From NCBI GenBank assembly GCA_034003625.1, contig JAVEYG010000017.1, positions 1-64,000 on the forward strand: a stretch of DNA of 64,000 nt. The letters run 5' to 3'. Both the position numbers and the translations under genes were made by a program. The notes under the pieces were generated by a model. The model searched no databases and was not told where the DNA came from. It was given only the letters and a program-made list of their open reading frames with translations. The stretch comes from GWE2-42-39 sp034003625 (GTDB taxonomy: Bacteria; Bacteroidota; Bacteroidia; Bacteroidales; Prolixibacteraceae). This document shows positions 51,824 through 60,949 of this stretch, in pieces (position 1 is the first letter of the stretch; each line of letters opens with the position of its first letter).

Positions 51824-53455
51824 TCAATAGCCCGGATTTTGAACCAGTTCCGGGTTCACGTCCATTACCGATTGTGGGATCGGCTGTAAATAATTCTTTG
51901 AAGGACTGAATATTACCGTACGAATAGGAATTTTTTCATATACTAAATTCCCGTTCTTTGTTGATATTTTCATCCCCGTGACAGGTATGCTGAAAATCTG
52001 TTCCGCCGTCTTCCAACGGATAATATCAAAGAAATATTTTTGTTCAAATGCCAGCTCCACGCGCCTTTCGTTTCGTATTTTCGACCTCATTTGTTCTTTG
52101 GTCAGACCTGTGGGCAAATCAGGCTGGCCGGCACGTTTGCGTACCTGGTTGACTGCGTCGTAAACGGTTTGATCGGGACCACTTGTTTCATTTTTTGCCT
52201 CAGCATAATTCAGCAAAATTTCGGCATACCGGAAAACGATGAAGTTAGTTCCGTCCAGCATACTGTTGGTTGAATAGATCGTTGAATCCTGTAACTTTTT
52301 AATGAAATAACCGGTGCGCCCCGCATTACCTGATTTATTGGTGACATTAATTTCATTTGCATTGTTGGCGATCCCCAAACGTGTGTAAATTTTCTCGCCC
52401 CGCCAGGTAGACCCATCATAAATAATTGATTCGTAGAACCGGTTGTCGCGATTTTGATACGGATTGTCGGGATTAAACAGCGACGATCCTTCCGCTTCGG
52501 TCAAACCATCTTTGAATTCATAACAATCAATCAGGTTCTGGGTCGGGCAGCATGATCCCCAGCCCGCTCCTTTCTGAACCATTACAGCGCCCCAAAACTG
52601 GTTGATCCTTTTTCTTTTTACTTCAGGAGCAAACTGGATGTCAAAAATTACTTCCTGGTTATTTTCATTGGCAGCATAAAATAAATCGCCATAATCGGGG
52701 AATAACTTGTAAACGTTCATATCCATGATCTGCTTGTTGGTTGCTGCTGCTTCTGCCCATTTGCCCGCATACAGTTCCATCGAACCTTTTAGCGCCAGTG
52801 CAGCGCCTTTGGTAGCCCGCCCCAAATTGGCGCCGGAAACAGTCTGAGGCAAATCCCCGGCAGCGGCTGTACATTCGGTCTGGATAAATCCGACACATTC
52901 TTCATAACTGTTTCTCGGATAAAAAATATCTTCCCCTTCCACATCGTTACGCAATACTTTGGTAATAATCGGGACTCCTCCGTATAGTTCAATGAGCGAC
53001 TTATAATAATAGGCTCTCAGAAACCGGGCCTGGGCAAGCAAACCGGTTTTAGTGTCTTCGTCAAATGTTGAAGCCGTCACTTTCTCGATAAACAGGTTAC
53101 ATTTCCGGATACTGCGGTACATGTGCCTCCACTGGTTATTGAAGAGGGTATTGGCCGGATTGTAACTGCTGCTATTAAACAGTGAAAAAGAAGGGTTTCC
53201 CGCCGTTGGGCCGTAACATGTGTTATCGGTAAAATTCTCGCACGGGTCGTTACTGATCCCACTTGGAAGATCATTCCCCTGGCTGGTATATGGCCCTGCA
53301 TTCAGGTCATTGTAAATGTCGCAAAGAAACATATCGGCATTGATCGGGTTCGAAAAAACTGTTTCGTCCGACAACCTGTTTGAAGGTGTGATTTCTAAGT
53401 TTTCGCAGGAGACGAAAAACAGGAGTATAATGAATAAGAATATGGTTGATTTCAT
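51824..53455 (-). CDS. SusD/RagB-family nutrient-binding lipoprotein
   Basis: A lipoprotein signal (MKSTIFLFIILLFFVSC) leads into a SusD/RagB fold with TPR-like helices. Marks include ARFLRAYYYKSLIELYGGVP near residue 145 and the C-terminal RNERRVELAFEQKYFFDIIR. It sits on the cell surface and lids the SusC channel next to it. The ligand cannot be told from sequence and no glycoside hydrolase is nearby. It starts 20 bases after susC ends. Confidence 0.93.
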   Translation of the reverse strand: MKSTIFLFIILLFFVSCENLEITPSNRLSDETVFSNPINADMFLCDIYNDLNAGPYTSQGNDLPSGISNDPCENFTDNTCYGPTAGNPSFSLFNSSSYNPANTLFNNQWRHMYRSIRKCNLFIEKVTASTFDEDTKTGLLAQARFLRAYYYKSLIELYGGVPIITKVLRNDVEGEDIFYPRNSYEECVGFIQTECTAAAGDLPQTVSGANLGRATKGAALALKGSMELYAGKWAEAAATNKQIMDMNVYKLFPDYGDLFYAANENNQEVIFDIQFAPEVKRKRINQFWGAVMVQKGAGWGSCCPTQNLIDCYEFKDGLTEAEGSSLFNPDNPYQNRDNRFYESIIYDGSTWRGEKIYTRLGIANNANEINVTNKSGNAGRTGYFIKKLQDSTIYSTNSMLDGTNFIVFRYAEILLNYAEAKNETSGPDQTVYDAVNQVRKRAGQPDLPTGLTKEQMRSKIRNERRVELAFEQKYFFDIIRWKTAEQIFSIPVTGMKISTKNGNLVYEKIPIRTVIFSPSKNYLQPIPQSVMDVNPELVQNPGY

Positions 53456-53475
53456 ATTTCGTTTAGTTTATGATG

Positions 53476-56400
53476 TTAAAACATTACATTTATCCCAAAA
53501 GCATGCACTTTCTGCTGGAAGTAATACCGGGCGCGGCCATTGGTCAACTCCGGATCGAGGAATTTCACATGACTGAAGGTCAGGACATTTTGGCCCGATA
53601 CATAAACCCGCACCGATTTCAGCCCTATCACTTTCAATACCGACGAAGGCAATGTATATCCCAGTTCAATATTTTTCAGGCGCAAATATGATCCGTTCCT
53701 GATCCAGAAAGAAGATGTTTGCGTATTGTTGGTAATTTGAGTAGGAGTTAAACGGGTAAACTGTGCATCCGGGTTTTCGGGAGTCCAGTAATCAAGTTGA
53801 TCTTTGAACATCTTGCCATTGTTGAAAAACGGGACGGTCATTTCACTCTGAAGGAGCACACTTGACCGGCCTGCTCCCTGCCACAGCATTGACAGGTCAA
53901 AAGCCTTCCATGTAATGTTTGAGTTAAGCCCGAAAATCAGTTGTGGAAATAAGGGGTCACCGATCACTGTTTCATCATGTACGTTGATAATACCATCAGG
54001 GCCGGTAATATTTCCATCGGCGTCGGGGGCTCCCGCTAAATCGGCATACTTGATATCCCCTGGCTTAATAGCTCCATAGGAAGGAACCGGCAACCCGGCT
54101 TTCAATGCTCCGTTTTCATCAAAATCATCTAACTGGTACAAACCCAGCGATTGTAAGCCAAACCGGGTATTCAACGGCCTTCCGGTCCTTCTCCTGTTTG
54201 GGTTGTTATAAGTTGATTCTGACTCAAATGTCTCAATCAATTTGTTTTGGGCGTACGAAATGTTAAAGGTTGAGTTCAACCGCAGGTCGTTTGCAAACTT
54301 TTGCCGATGGGTAATAGTAAAATCAAAACCTCCGTTTTCCATTATACCAGCATTTACCTGCGACAGGCCAATACCGTATTCCATCGAAACAACAGCCTGA
54401 GGGTTCAACAACATGTTCGACCTCTTTTCCTTAAATACGTCGATACTCAAATCGATCTGACCTTTAAAGAGGGTGGCATCCAAACCAATGTCTGCTTTTT
54501 TTGCTGTTTCCCAGGTGATGTTTGAATTGGCCTGGGCGCTCTCGTAAATACCGAGTGCCTGCACCGGATTTGATCCACCAAACACATAACTGTTCCGGGT
54601 TTGGTAGGAAGCCAGGTACTGGAAGGCGCCTCCTGCAAGGTTTCCCGACTCTCCGTACGATGCGCGAAGTTTCAGGTTATCGATCCATGCAAATTTATTT
54701 TTAATGAAATTTTCTTCGGAAAGTCTCCATGCAACCGATACCGAGGGGAAAAATGCAAACCGTTTTCCCGGTGCAAAGTAATAGTGCCCGTCGTATCGTC
54801 CGGAAAGCTGGAGCAAATATTTATCGGAATATGAATAATCGGCCCGGTAAACCCAGCCCATTTGAGCGGAACGGCCTGAACTCCCGCTATTGTCGAAATT
54901 ATTTTTATCGCCGCTCCCCATTGAAAGTTCATCAAAATAAAGGTCGTAGTTCACGCGTGAAGCCGAAAAATCGTTTGATAACCCATTTTTACCTTCGTAA
55001 ACCCCCAGCAGTTTGATGTCGTGTTCTCCAAAAACACGTTCGTAAGTTACGATCCCCTGGACAATCCGTTGATGGTTTTCTGAAAACGATTCGGATAAGC
55101 TGGGTTTTTCAGGTCCCCCACGCTCGGTGACGAACTCTTCCTGGGCATTGAGCTTATAAAAATAGAACGGGATGCTCCAGGTTTTGCCAAAGCTATATCC
55201 TGTTCCATACCCAAATACGCCCTTCAATGTTAATCCGGGAATAAACGGCACTTTCTGTACTCCCTGTAATCTTACATTCAGCGTGCTGCTCCGTTCGTTA
55301 TTGTACCCGCTTTCATAAATAGAGGGTTTAATCCGGTGGGCCGGCAGGCCATTGCTAAATTCAATCGGAAAGATAGGAGGAATGGTCGTCATATCGGTAA
55401 ACAACCCATCGCCACCGGCCCCTGCCGGATTTTTATCATTTCGCCGGTTTCCACTGATGTCCAACGACAATGAGGTGGTATTGGTCACATCGGCATCCAC
55501 ATTCAGCATGAGGTTGTACCGGTCGTAATTGATTTCTGAAACGACCCCTTCCTGGTACAAATATCCTAAACTACTGTAGAACCGCACTTTTGACGAACCT
55601 CCGGTAAAGGACAACGTATGTTTCGTAATCGGAGCCCGAAAATTCATGACTTCGTGTACCCAATCGGTATTCGGATAATGATTGGGGTCGCTCCGGTCTT
55701 TAAACTTTTGCAGTTGTTCTTCAGTATAAGTCGGGGCATTACCGATGTTCTGGTTCGCAATGTTCCACTGGGTTGCAAAATCATGCGCATCGAGGAATTC
55801 GGGCATTACCGTGGGTTGTTGAAAACCGTAATACCCATCGTACTTCATCGACAACTTTCCTTCCTGTCCCCTCTTGGTGGTTATCAGGATAACGCCGTTT
55901 GCACCACCGATTCCATACGGGGCCACAGCGGCGGCATCTTTCAGCACTGTCAGTGATTCCACTTCATCGGGGTTCAGATGAGATATGCTTGCATTGCTTT
56001 GAGGGATACCATCGATCACAATCAAAGCATTTGCATTGCCGGTTGTACCAACGCCGCGGATTCGTAATGTGGCGGCATCGTTCCCCGGTTGTCCGCTGTT
56101 CTGATAAGACAATACGCCGGATAACCGTCCGACCATACTGTTGTTAATATTTGCAACAGGCGAACCGGTCAAATCTTCCCCTTTTATGGCCGAAACAGCT
56201 GCTGTGGAGGTCACTTTCCGCTGGGTGCCATATCCTACGGCTACCACCTCATCAATCCCGATTGTTTCTTCCTGCATCGTCACATTGACTGTAGTTTTTC
56301 CGGCCACTGAAAACTCTTGTACCCTCATTCCTACAAACGAAAAAACAAGTGTGGCATCACCCGGAACATTTGTGAGCGAGAAATTGCCGTTCGTGTCAGT

Positions 56401-56877
56401 AATCGTTCCGTTGGTGGTCCCTTTCACAATGACGGTCACGCCAGGGAGAGGCTGTTTTCCCTGGTCAGTCACTTTTCCGGAAACACTCTTCTGCTGTTGC
56501 ACTGCATCGTTCCCTGATAATACGATCTGGCGGTCGACAATGGTATAAGTAACATTCGACCCGCTGAACAACAGATTGAGTACCTCGGCAACATTCTTGT
56601 TTTCGATATTCACATCGACTTTTCTTTCCACGTCAATAATCTTCTTATTGTACAAAAAATAGAAATCCGTTGTTTCTTCAATCCGGTTGAGCACATCTTC
56701 CACTGCAACGCCTTTCATGTTCAGGTTCAGAAGGGTAGTTTGCGAATAACCTTGGGAAGCGGTAAGCTGTCCGAAAGTCGTTAGAATTAATAGCATCATT
56801 AGTCTCATAGTCAGTAAAATCTTGCGGAGAAAGTATTTTTCAGACTTTCGCCAGTTAAAACACAGTTTTTTTTCCAT
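53476..56877 (-). CDS. SusC/RagA-family TonB-linked outer-membrane protein
   Basis: The 1133-residue receptor starts with a long signal region and an STN domain (about 45-115, with DFYFLYNKKIIDVERKVDV), the part that talks to a FecR anti-sigma factor. CarboxypepD_reg (about 128-205), the SusC hallmark DEVVAVGYGTQRKVTSTAAV, a plug with LRIRGVGTTGNANALIVIDG, and the barrel follow. The STN domain together with the FecR and sigma genes directly upstream means that ligand binding should switch on its own operon. Substrate unknown. Confidence 0.94.
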   Translation of the reverse strand: MEKKLCFNWRKSEKYFLRKILLTMRLMMLLILTTFGQLTASQGYSQTTLLNLNMKGVAVEDVLNRIEETTDFYFLYNKKIIDVERKVDVNIENKNVAEVLNLLFSGSNVTYTIVDRQIVLSGNDAVQQQKSVSGKVTDQGKQPLPGVTVIVKGTTNGTITDTNGNFSLTNVPGDATLVFSFVGMRVQEFSVAGKTTVNVTMQEETIGIDEVVAVGYGTQRKVTSTAAVSAIKGEDLTGSPVANINNSMVGRLSGVLSYQNSGQPGNDAATLRIRGVGTTGNANALIVIDGIPQSNASISHLNPDEVESLTVLKDAAAVAPYGIGGANGVILITTKRGQEGKLSMKYDGYYGFQQPTVMPEFLDAHDFATQWNIANQNIGNAPTYTEEQLQKFKDRSDPNHYPNTDWVHEVMNFRAPITKHTLSFTGGSSKVRFYSSLGYLYQEGVVSEINYDRYNLMLNVDADVTNTTSLSLDISGNRRNDKNPAGAGGDGLFTDMTTIPPIFPIEFSNGLPAHRIKPSIYESGYNNERSSTLNVRLQGVQKVPFIPGLTLKGVFGYGTGYSFGKTWSIPFYFYKLNAQEEFVTERGGPEKPSLSESFSENHQRIVQGIVTYERVFGEHDIKLLGVYEGKNGLSNDFSASRVNYDLYFDELSMGSGDKNNFDNSGSSGRSAQMGWVYRADYSYSDKYLLQLSGRYDGHYYFAPGKRFAFFPSVSVAWRLSEENFIKNKFAWIDNLKLRASYGESGNLAGGAFQYLASYQTRNSYVFGGSNPVQALGIYESAQANSNITWETAKKADIGLDATLFKGQIDLSIDVFKEKRSNMLLNPQAVVSMEYGIGLSQVNAGIMENGGFDFTITHRQKFANDLRLNSTFNISYAQNKLIETFESESTYNNPNRRRTGRPLNTRFGLQSLGLYQLDDFDENGALKAGLPVPSYGAIKPGDIKYADLAGAPDADGNITGPDGIINVHDETVIGDPLFPQLIFGLNSNITWKAFDLSMLWQGAGRSSVLLQSEMTVPFFNNGKMFKDQLDYWTPENPDAQFTRLTPTQITNNTQTSSFWIRNGSYLRLKNIELGYTLPSSVLKVIGLKSVRVYVSGQNVLTFSHVKFLDPELTNGRARYYFQQKVHAFGINVMF

Positions 56878-56953
56878 AGTTTTGTTACGGATTTAGTTTT
56901 ACATACGTTAATTAAATCTATTGTTTCCCGTTTCTCAGGCGGGATTCTCAGTC

Positions 56954-56984
56954 CAAAGGGAGGTGGGGCAAACACCTTCCTTTG
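56954..56984. repeat. Stem-loop between fecR and susC
   Basis: CAAAGGGAGGTG (56954-56965) and CACCTTCCTTTG (56973-56984) pair with one mismatch around a 7-base loop. On the minus strand no T run follows, so it is more likely a partial terminator or RNA-stability hairpin than a full terminator. Confidence 0.5.
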
Positions 56985-56997
56985 TTTTTTAGCTTAT

Positions 56998-58053
56998 TTA
57001 AAATCCTTTCTTTTTTAGAATCACTTTTTCTTTTGAATAACTTCCATCAGGTAATATGCCGCGTGGAATTATTTTATACTCTATCGGTGCCGAAATCGTT
57101 AGTAACCCGAGTATCTGAGGGAGGGTTTCATCCCTGAAAGTGGCCTTGTACACATATCCTTTCAGTTCATCGCTCTCCAGTACAAACTCTACATTGAACC
57201 AACGGCTTAGCTTTCTGGCTACTTCATCCATCGGATCGTCGGCAAACATCAAAACTCCATCTTTCCATGCCGTATATTTTTCCATCGAGACATCATTTAC
57301 AAACAATTTTTTTGAGGAACGTTTAAACAGGGCCTGCTGATTTGGCAATAAGGCACCAAGCTCTTTTTTATTACGGTATTCTCCACTGAACAGCCCTACT
57401 TTCCCTGTTTTCAGTACTACTCCGGTCATATCCTCGTCCGGATAGTTCGTTACATTAAAGGAAGTTCCGAAAACTTCGACATTAATTGTCCCGGTAATTA
57501 CCACAAACGGAAGTTCAGTATCTTCCGGTACATCGAAGAAGGCCTCTCCCGAAAGGTTTACCTCCCTTGTGCCGTCAAAATTAAGCGGGTAGCTGAGCCG
57601 GCTTTCAGCATTGAGCCACACATGCGTACCATCGGGCAATACCAGTTCCGAGACCATTCCTGTCCCTGTTTTCACTTCCTGCCAGGCTGCTTCTGCATGG
57701 CCGTTTTTCTGCCCACCAAAGCGGGTAATCGTGAGATAACCTGAATAAACCAGCAGCGGGAGCAACAGAATGGCTGCAATTCGTTGCAGTTTTGGCCAAA
57801 GCAAAGAAGTTTTGGGTTTCATATTCAAGCGACTGTTCACCTGCGACAAAGCCTCCTGCGAATTAAACTGCTCCATTTGTCGGAGTATGGCGCCTGATTC
57901 CCATACCGCTGCCATCTCGTGAAATGCCTTTTGGTTTTCGGCTGACAGGTTTTTCCAGTCATCAATCGCCTGCCGCTCCTTTTCACTAATTTCTCCTGAA
58001 AAATAACCAGGGAATAAATCTTCTATCTGATTTTGTATTTTTTCCATACCCAT
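56998..58053 (-). CDS. FecR-family anti-sigma factor
   Basis: A cytoplasmic N-terminal part (ISEKERQAIDDWKNLSAENQ) is followed by one membrane segment (about 90-110, IAAILLLPLLVYSGYLTI), a FecR domain containing TGTGMVSELVLPDGTHVWLN, and a C-terminal DUF4974-like region (MDEVARKLSRWFNVEFVLES). It relays the receptor's signal through the inner membrane to the sigma factor encoded 87 bases upstream. Confidence 0.94.
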   Translation of the reverse strand: MGMEKIQNQIEDLFPGYFSGEISEKERQAIDDWKNLSAENQKAFHEMAAVWESGAILRQMEQFNSQEALSQVNSRLNMKPKTSLLWPKLQRIAAILLLPLLVYSGYLTITRFGGQKNGHAEAAWQEVKTGTGMVSELVLPDGTHVWLNAESRLSYPLNFDGTREVNLSGEAFFDVPEDTELPFVVITGTINVEVFGTSFNVTNYPDEDMTGVVLKTGKVGLFSGEYRNKKELGALLPNQQALFKRSSKKLFVNDVSMEKYTAWKDGVLMFADDPMDEVARKLSRWFNVEFVLESDELKGYVYKATFRDETLPQILGLLTISAPIEYKIIPRGILPDGSYSKEKVILKKKGF

Positions 58054-58139
58054 GTGTATTTATGCAACGGTTGTCCGCACCGGTACATTACAATGACGAC
58101 CGGTACCCCAAAAACACATATACAGAAAGCAGATTTTTT

Positions 58140-58706
58140 TCAGCGAAGAAGCCAAATCAACATCCAGACAGGTAAAAAGTCTTTCAACTCGAACCGCAAT
58201 GTTTTCAGGGACAGGCTGATCTGTAACTCGACAGTGCGTTTCGAAATATTTAATTTTTCTGCAATTTCCTGATTTTTCATTCCTTTGAAGCGGCTCATTT
58301 CAAAAATCTCGCGGCAGCGGGGCGGAAGTTTCTCCAGTCCGGCGGATATGGCTTCGCGGAGTTCCGTTTCAACATACAAGTCGAAATTATTTTCATCGGG
58401 CAGAGTTCCCGACCGGAGCGCCTCCCGGCCATATTTCTCCTTTACCCTGCTGTGCTTCAAATAATCGAGACATCGGTTCCTGACAGAAGTAAAAAGATAT
58501 GACCTGACAGAACCGGAAATTACTAACTGACTGCTTTTCAACCAGAGGGAAACAAAAAAATCCTGGACAATATCTTCAACGGTATCCTTTTCCTGAATAA
58601 ATTTCAACGAATAGGTACACAAACCGGAATAATAGTAAGTGAAAATAAAGTCGAATACGATCTTGTCTTTATTCCGTAAACCCGCTATCAGATATTTTTC
58701 ATCCAT
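58140..58706 (-). CDS. ECF sigma-70 factor (FecI-like)
   Basis: Region 2 (FDFIFTYYYSGLCTYSLKFI, then DTVEDIVQDFFVSLWLKS) and region 4 (LPPRCREIFEMSRFKGMKNQ, then IAEKLNISKRTVELQISLSL) are complete. It belongs to the Bacteroidota sigma group paired with FecR and SusC/D. It should direct RNA polymerase to the susC promoter when released. Unlike the other sigma gene at 22.3-22.9 kb, it is intact. Confidence 0.94.
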   Translation of the reverse strand: MDEKYLIAGLRNKDKIVFDFIFTYYYSGLCTYSLKFIQEKDTVEDIVQDFFVSLWLKSSQLVISGSVRSYLFTSVRNRCLDYLKHSRVKEKYGREALRSGTLPDENNFDLYVETELREAISAGLEKLPPRCREIFEMSRFKGMKNQEIAEKLNISKRTVELQISLSLKTLRFELKDFLPVWMLIWLLR

Positions 58707-58768
58707 TGATCAGTTTTGCTTGTTTTTTCACATCCTGCCTGATATAATGCCACTTCATTTTTCTGTAC

Positions 58769-58776
58769 CAAACATA
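58769..58776 (-). promoter_or_regulatory. -7 box of the sigma-fecR genes
   Basis: The minus strand reads TATGTTTG, matching TAnnTTTG, giving a leader of about 55 bases before the sigma ATG. Confidence 0.4.
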
Positions 58777-58831
58777 CACTGGTAATGTAAATTTTCCGGC
58801 TAAAAAAGTATCCTGTACAAAAAAAAAAAAT

Positions 58832-59350
58832 TTAAACCGCCCGTATATCGTTCAGCGGAAGTTCCACCAACGCCGCGAATCCCATTTGTTCGATCTGGAC
58901 AGCCACCTTGTTTTTCCCGTGAATACGTACCAAAACCGCTCTCATGCCAATCATCGGACCAGCCATCACCTCAATTTCCCGGCCCGGTTCCAGTTGTTCG
59001 GTGGTCACCGACACCTCGTGTACATCCTGCTTCAGCATCATTTTCAGGTATTCAATCTGTTGGTCGGGAATGATGGCTGCCGTACCCTGAAAACGGACGT
59101 AAGTCACCACATAATTCGACCAGAGTACCTTATCGTACTCCTTCCGGCTGATATACACAAACAGGTAGCCGGAAATAAGCGGCACCTCGACCCACTTTTT
59201 GCGGTCGCTCCACTGACGGAGTTTTCGCTGCAGGGGCAGAAAAACCTCAATGCCTTGTTCGCTCAGTTCAGCCTTTGCTTTTTTCTCGGCCCTCGATTTG
59301 GTATACACAGCGTGCCAGTGATAAACCTGTTTCGGAATTATTTTTTCCAT
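58832..59350 (-). CDS. UpxY-family transcription antiterminator (NusG-like)
   Basis: A NusG N-terminal domain (HWHAVYTKSRAEKKAKAELS and PLISGYLFVYISRKEY) is followed by a KOW-like end (AGPMIGMRAVLVRIHGKNKV). Such proteins help RNA polymerase read through long polysaccharide operons and usually are encoded first in them. Here the gene is last, overlapping the oxidoreductase gene by 13 bases. Confidence 0.9.
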   Translation of the reverse strand: MEKIIPKQVYHWHAVYTKSRAEKKAKAELSEQGIEVFLPLQRKLRQWSDRKKWVEVPLISGYLFVYISRKEYDKVLWSNYVVTYVRFQGTAAIIPDQQIEYLKMMLKQDVHEVSVTTEQLEPGREIEVMAGPMIGMRAVLVRIHGKNKVAVQIEQMGFAALVELPLNDIRAV

Positions 59351-60363
59351 TGCCTGTCGCGTTCTGTATAAATCCGTTCAATAATGTCCACCACTTTCAT
59401 GCCTTCAAGTGCATTGGTACTGATGGATGAATGGTTGTTCAGTGTCTCCACCACATTGCGGATCACAAAATGATGGTTTTGTGCCGAGCCTTTGTAGGCA
59501 CCGTAATCGTTGGGCGGCGCTCCCGGCTCTAATCCGGGCATCGTATAATTTTCGATGTTGCAGTAGGCGACCTCGTTCATGTATTGCCCGGCCACTTTTA
59601 CGGTGCCTTTTTCAGCCACAATGATCATACTGCTTTCAAGATTTTCGGCAAACAACGAGGTCGAATAATTCAGGCAACCGGTTCCTCCCTTTACAAAATC
59701 GAAAGTGACAATTCCCGAATCCTCAAAATCGGTCAGGTTTTGATGGTTGAAATCGTTAAAACGCCCGGCAATACGGTGGATATCGCCAAACAGCCAGTAC
59801 ATGATATCAATGAAATGCGAAAACTGGGTGAACAGCGTACCACCATCGAGTTGTGCGTTACCATGCCAGCTTTCACCGGTATAATAACGGACATCGCGGT
59901 TCCAATAACAGTTGACCTGCACCTGGTATATGTTGCCCAACAATTTCTGGTCAATAACACTTTTTAACCAAACTGAAGGTGGGGAATAACGGTTTTGCAT
60001 CACGCAGAAAACATGTTTTTCTTTTTCCAGCGACTTGTGGATAATCTCTTCCGCATCGTGTTTGCTCAAAGCCATCGGTTTCTCAATTACCACATGCAGG
60101 TTATTTTCCAGCGCCTGAATAGCCATCGGGGCATGTAACCCATTTGGGGTGCAGATATTCAGCACATCAAAGTTTTTTTCGTTTGCCAGTAGTTCGTCGA
60201 GTGAACGGTAAAAAGGTTCTGAGATTTCCGATATCCCATATTCCTCTTTACCACGAATATCGGCAACGGCAACCAGTTCGGCATCGGGCTCCCGGCGGAT
60301 CATCTCGGCATGCCGTTTCCCGATATGTCCCATCCCGACTACTGCAAAACGTATCTTTCTCAT
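59338..60363 (-). CDS. Gfo/Idh/MocA oxidoreductase, WlbA/WbpB-like
   Basis: The Rossmann start VVGMGHIGKRHAEMI and the catalytic-loop motif EKPMALSKHDAEEI mark the family. YSPPSVWLKSVID and LDGGTLFTQFSHFIDIMYWL place it near WlbA/WbpB, which oxidise UDP-N-acetylglucosaminuronic acid at C3. The following transaminase and acetyltransferase genes complete the pathway to UDP-2,3-diacetamido-uronic acid, as known for WbpB-WbpE-WbpD. Without the dehydrogenase gene (wbpA) in view, the assignment is strong but inferred. Confidence 0.85.
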   Translation of the reverse strand: MRKIRFAVVGMGHIGKRHAEMIRREPDAELVAVADIRGKEEYGISEISEPFYRSLDELLANEKNFDVLNICTPNGLHAPMAIQALENNLHVVIEKPMALSKHDAEEIIHKSLEKEKHVFCVMQNRYSPPSVWLKSVIDQKLLGNIYQVQVNCYWNRDVRYYTGESWHGNAQLDGGTLFTQFSHFIDIMYWLFGDIHRIAGRFNDFNHQNLTDFEDSGIVTFDFVKGGTGCLNYSTSLFAENLESSMIIVAEKGTVKVAGQYMNEVAYCNIENYTMPGLEPGAPPNDYGAYKGSAQNHHFVIRNVVETLNNHSSISTNALEGMKVVDIIERIYTERDRQWKK

Positions 60364-60367
60364 GTCC

Positions 60368-60949
60368 CTAATCTTCTATTTGGATAACTATTCCGTCTTT
60401 CAGAAAATATTTCTGATTGCTTTCCGGGCACACAGCCATCCCCTGTGCATCGAATTTCAGTTTGTGCCCATATTCACTCATCCAGCCGGTTTGTCTCGCC
60501 GGGTTTCCCGCGACCAGCGCAAATGGCGGGATATTTTTGGTAACCACGGCGCCGGCGCCCACGAAGGCATATTCGCCAATAGTAATGCCACACACAATGG
60601 TCGCATTGGCTCCAATAGTGGCCCCTTTTTTAACCAGTGTCTTCTGATATTCATTTTTCCGGACAATCGCGCTCCTCGGGTTTATTACATTGGTAAACAC
60701 CATCGAAGGGCCCAGAAAAACATTGTCTTCGCATATCACCCCGGTATATACCGACACGTTGTTCTGAATTTTTACGCCATTACCAATGGCTACTCCGGGC
60801 GAGATCACCACATTCTGCCCAATATTACAGTTTTCTCCGATACTACATCCGGGCATAACATGGCTGAAATGCCAGATTTTTGTACCTGCCCCAATGGAAC
60901 AGCCTTCGTCTATTACGGTAGTTTCGTGTGCAAAATATTCTTTTCCCAT
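60368..60949 (-). CDS. Hexapeptide acetyltransferase, WlbB/WbpD-like
   Basis: The protein is built of left-handed beta-helix hexapeptide repeats (CSIGAGTKIWHFSHVMPGCS, then IGENCNIGQNVVISPGVAIG) with a His in the active-site-like turn. The family acetylates the 3-amino group of UDP-2-acetamido-3-amino-glucuronic acid, fitting its neighbours. Its start overlaps the aminotransferase stop as TAATG. Confidence 0.87.
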   Translation of the reverse strand: MGKEYFAHETTVIDEGCSIGAGTKIWHFSHVMPGCSIGENCNIGQNVVISPGVAIGNGVKIQNNVSVYTGVICEDNVFLGPSMVFTNVINPRSAIVRKNEYQKTLVKKGATIGANATIVCGITIGEYAFVGAGAVVTKNIPPFALVAGNPARQTGWMSEYGHKLKFDAQGMAVCPESNQKYFLKDGIVIQIED

